Shown in pieces: positions 62,142-64,000 of a DNA stretch of 64,000 nucleotides. Origin of the DNA: Streptomyces fructofermentans (GTDB lineage: Bacteria > Actinomycetota > Actinomycetes > Streptomycetales > Streptomycetaceae). Where the stretch lies: positions 124,001 through 188,000 of the forward strand of contig NZ_BMWD01000015.1 of NCBI RefSeq assembly GCF_014651055.1, in the 5' to 3' direction. Within the stretch, counting starts at the first letter, position 1; every line of letters starts with the position of its first letter. The position numbers and the translations under genes were made by a program. The notes under the pieces are model-generated. The model was given only the letters and a program-made list of their open reading frames with translations. It did no database searches and was not told the origin of the DNA.

Positions 62142-62969
62142 ATGAGTCCCTTCACCGGCTCCGCGACCCGCACGCCCGACTGGCAGCATCTGCGCTGCGA
62201 CATCACCGACGGTGTGGCCACGGTCACCCTGGCCCGCCCCGAGAAGCTGAACGCGCTCACCTTCGGCGCCTACGCCGACATGCGCGACCTGCTCGCCGAG
62301 CTGTCCCGCGAGAGGTCCGTCCGCGCCCTGGTACTGGCCGGGGAGGGCAGGGGCTTCTGTTCCGGCGGCGACGTCGACGAGATCATCGGCGCCACCCTGT
62401 CCATGGACACCTCCCAACTGCTCGACTTCAACCGGATGACCGGCCAGGTGGTGCGTGCCGTACGGGAGTGCCCGTTCCCGGTGATCGCGGCGGTGCACGG
62501 AGTCGCCGCGGGCGCCGGGGCCGTCCTCGCCCTGGCCGCCGACTTCCGGATCGCGGACCCCAGCGCCCGCTTCGCCTTCCTGTTCACGCGCGTCGGGCTG
62601 TCCGGCGGCGACATGGGCGCCGCCTATCTGCTGCCCAGGGTCGTCGGGCTCGGCCACGCGACCCGGCTGCTGATGCTCGGCGAACCGGTGCGCGCCCCTG
62701 AGGCGGAACGGATCGGCCTCGTCAGCGAGCTGACCGAGGAGGGCCGCGCGGACGAGGCCGCGCTGGCGCTGGCCCGCCGTCTCGCCGAGGGGCCGGCCCT
62801 CGCGTACGCGCAGACGAAGGCCCTGCTCACCGCGGAGCTGGACATGCCGCTCGCCGCCTCCGTCGAACTGGACGCCGCCACCCAGGCCCTGCTGATGAAC
62901 GGCGAGGACTACGCCGAGTTCCACGCCGCCTTCACGGAGAAGCGGCCGCCGAAGTGGCGGGGGAGGTGA
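62142..62969 (+). CDS. Enoyl-CoA hydratase/isomerase family protein
   Basis: The 275-residue crotonase-fold protein has oxyanion-hole segments RGFCSGGDVDE near residue 68-78 and HGVAAGAGAVLALAADFRIA near 119-138. The catalytic-glutamate position near FTRVGLSGGDMG does not show the standard EE pair of true enoyl-CoA hydratases, so another reaction of the superfamily is possible. A GGAGG ribosome binding site lies 11 bases before the ATG. It starts an operon with the monooxygenase 7 bases downstream, which points to aryl-CoA catabolism. Confidence 0.88.
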   Translation: MSPFTGSATRTPDWQHLRCDITDGVATVTLARPEKLNALTFGAYADMRDLLAELSRERSVRALVLAGEGRGFCSGGDVDEIIGATLSMDTSQLLDFNRMTGQVVRAVRECPFPVIAAVHGVAAGAGAVLALAADFRIADPSARFAFLFTRVGLSGGDMGAAYLLPRVVGLGHATRLLMLGEPVRAPEAERIGLVSELTEEGRADEAALALARRLAEGPALAYAQTKALLTAELDMPLAASVELDAATQALLMNGEDYAEFHAAFTEKRPPKWRGR

Positions 62970-62976
62970 CGCGGGG

Positions 62977-64000
62977 ATGCGCGTCGCGGTGATCGGCGGG
63001 GGACCCGGCGGCCTGTACGCCGCCGCCCTCCTCAAACGCCTCGACCCGACCCGCGAGATCACCGTCTGGGAGCGCAACGCCCCCGACGACACGTTCGGCT
63101 TCGGCGTCGTCCTCTCCGACGAGACGCTCGGCGGCATCGAGCACGCCGACCCGGCCGTGTACGCGGCCCTGCGGGCGGAGTTCGTGCGCTGGGACGACAT
63201 CGACATCGTGCACCGGGGCGTGCGCCACACCTCGGGCGGCCACGGCTTCGCGGCCCTCGGCAGGCGCCGGCTCCTGGAGATCCTGCACGATCGATGCCGC
63301 TCGCTCGGCGTCGACCTGCGCTTTCGAACGCCGGCCCCGGCCCCGCGGCGGCTCGCGGAGACCCATGACTTGGTGATCGCGGCGGACGGCGTGCACAGCG
63401 GCACCCGCGAGGCCTTCCGGGACGTGTTCCGTCCGCGCCTGGAGACGCACCGCTGCCGCTACATCTGGCTCGCCGCCGACTTCGCCCTCGACGCGTTCCG
63501 TTTCGAGATCGCCGAGACCGAGCACGGCGTCGTCCAGCTGCACGGCTACCCGTACGCGGCCGACGCCTCCACCGTCATCGTGGAGATGCGCGAAGAGGTC
63601 TGGCGGGCCGCCGGGTTCGCGGAACTCGGCGAGCAGGAGTCCGCGGACCGGTGCGCCAAGATCTTCGCGGACGCCCTCGGCGGGCGTCCGCTGCTCTCCA
63701 ACAAGTCCGCCTGGACGCGCTTTCGGACCGTCGTCAACGAACGCTGGTCGCACGGGAACGTGGTCCTGCTCGGCGACGCCGCCCACACCGCGCACTTCTC
63801 CATCGGCTCCGGTACGAAACTGGCGGTCGAGGACGCGCTGGCACTGGCCGCCGGCCTCACGGAACACGCCGACACCGCGAAGGCCCTCGCCGCGTACGAG
63901 GAGGAGCGGCGTCCCATCGTCGCCTCCACCCAGCGGGCCGCGCGCGCCAGCCTGGAGTGGTTCGAGGACCTGGGTCTCTATCTCGACCAGCCGGCCCGCC
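62977..64000 (+). CDS. FAD-dependent aryl-CoA monooxygenase, salicylyl-CoA 5-hydroxylase type (5' part)
   Basis: The frame opens with ATG at 62977 and is still open at the window end after 341 codons. It has an N-terminal FAD Rossmann motif (VIGGGPGGLYAAALL), DLVIAADGVHSGTRE near residue 132 (DG motif of class A hydroxylases) and LLGDAAHTAHFSIGSGTKLAVEDA near 264-288 (GD motif). This matches the monooxygenase half of bifunctional salicylyl-CoA 5-hydroxylase/oxidoreductase and anthraniloyl-CoA monooxygenase/reductase proteins; a C-terminal flavin oxidoreductase domain would lie beyond the window. The reaction would feed a gentisyl-CoA-type ring-cleavage route (inference). Confidence 0.87.
   Translation, partial: MRVAVIGGGPGGLYAAALLKRLDPTREITVWERNAPDDTFGFGVVLSDETLGGIEHADPAVYAALRAEFVRWDDIDIVHRGVRHTSGGHGFAALGRRRLLEILHDRCRSLGVDLRFRTPAPAPRRLAETHDLVIAADGVHSGTREAFRDVFRPRLETHRCRYIWLAADFALDAFRFEIAETEHGVVQLHGYPYAADASTVIVEMREEVWRAAGFAELGEQESADRCAKIFADALGGRPLLSNKSAWTRFRTVVNERWSHGNVVLLGDAAHTAHFSIGSGTKLAVEDALALAAGLTEHADTAKALAAYEEERRPIVASTQRAARASLEWFEDLGLYLDQPAR

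Overview
The window is chromosomal DNA from a Streptomyces or very close relative. GC is very high, third codon positions are almost all G or C, GTG starts are frequent, several genes look leaderless, and the gene content is typically streptomycete: SepH, the SepF-like protein SflB, CutRS, DUF3093/DUF3159/DUF3710/DUF4193 proteins, a GNAT-first Pat acetyltransferase and a dre-like DasR site at ptsH. From memory, gene order follows the S. coelicolor region around SCO5839-SCO5980 (ptsH SCO5841, sepH SCO5855, cutRS SCO5862/5863, sflB SCO5967). The prodiginine (red) cluster that S. coelicolor carries in this interval is absent. I recognise no insertion sequence, prophage, CRISPR array, tRNA or rRNA.

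Left part (1-24000). The window opens inside the 3' half of a c-di-AMP (ydaO) riboswitch that precedes a secreted M23 peptidase. Then come a FadR-type GntR regulator, HPr (ptsH), the GNAT/acyl-CoA-synthetase fusion Pat, a DUF5998 protein overlapping a phosphodiesterase, thymidine kinase, a two-domain VOC protein, a rhodanese, SepH, an aldonolactone-oxidase-like flavoprotein overlapping an MFS exporter, coproporphyrin ferrochelatase, an inositol-monophosphatase-family enzyme, cutRS, DUF4193, an EcsC-like protein, DUF3093, a thioesterase, dUTPase and DUF3710.

Middle part (24000-43000). A cytoplasmic amidase-like protein and a secreted alginate-lyase-family enzyme precede kdpDE, which has no kdpFABC here. 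After these come an OB-fold protein, DUF3159, two TrkA/RCK proteins, an unlisted 31-residue membrane peptide, a KimA-like potassium importer and a TrmA/RumA-type RNA m5U methyltransferase. Together these look like a potassium-homeostasis neighbourhood. A membrane-anchored STAND NTPase with 14 WD40 repeats follows, then a divergent MarR/MFS pair with a repeat-rich operator.

Right part (43000-64000). A single-chain nitrate reductase fused to a CysJ-like diflavin reductase is divergent from sflB. Next are an ATPase overlapping a MazG-like pyrophosphohydrolase, a DUF6099-like protein, an F420-dependent oxidoreductase, the Hen1-Pnkp RNA repair pair, a variant NAD-kinase-like protein overlapping an SPFH protein under a palindrome-covered promoter, arginine deiminase, ornithine carbamoyltransferase and an RsbW-like ATPase. 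The start of an aryl-CoA (salicylyl-CoA-type) catabolic operon runs off the right edge.

Intergenic regions are rich in G+C short tandem repeats and in strong hairpins between convergent genes. All functional calls come from reading the sequence and recalled family knowledge; no database search was possible.
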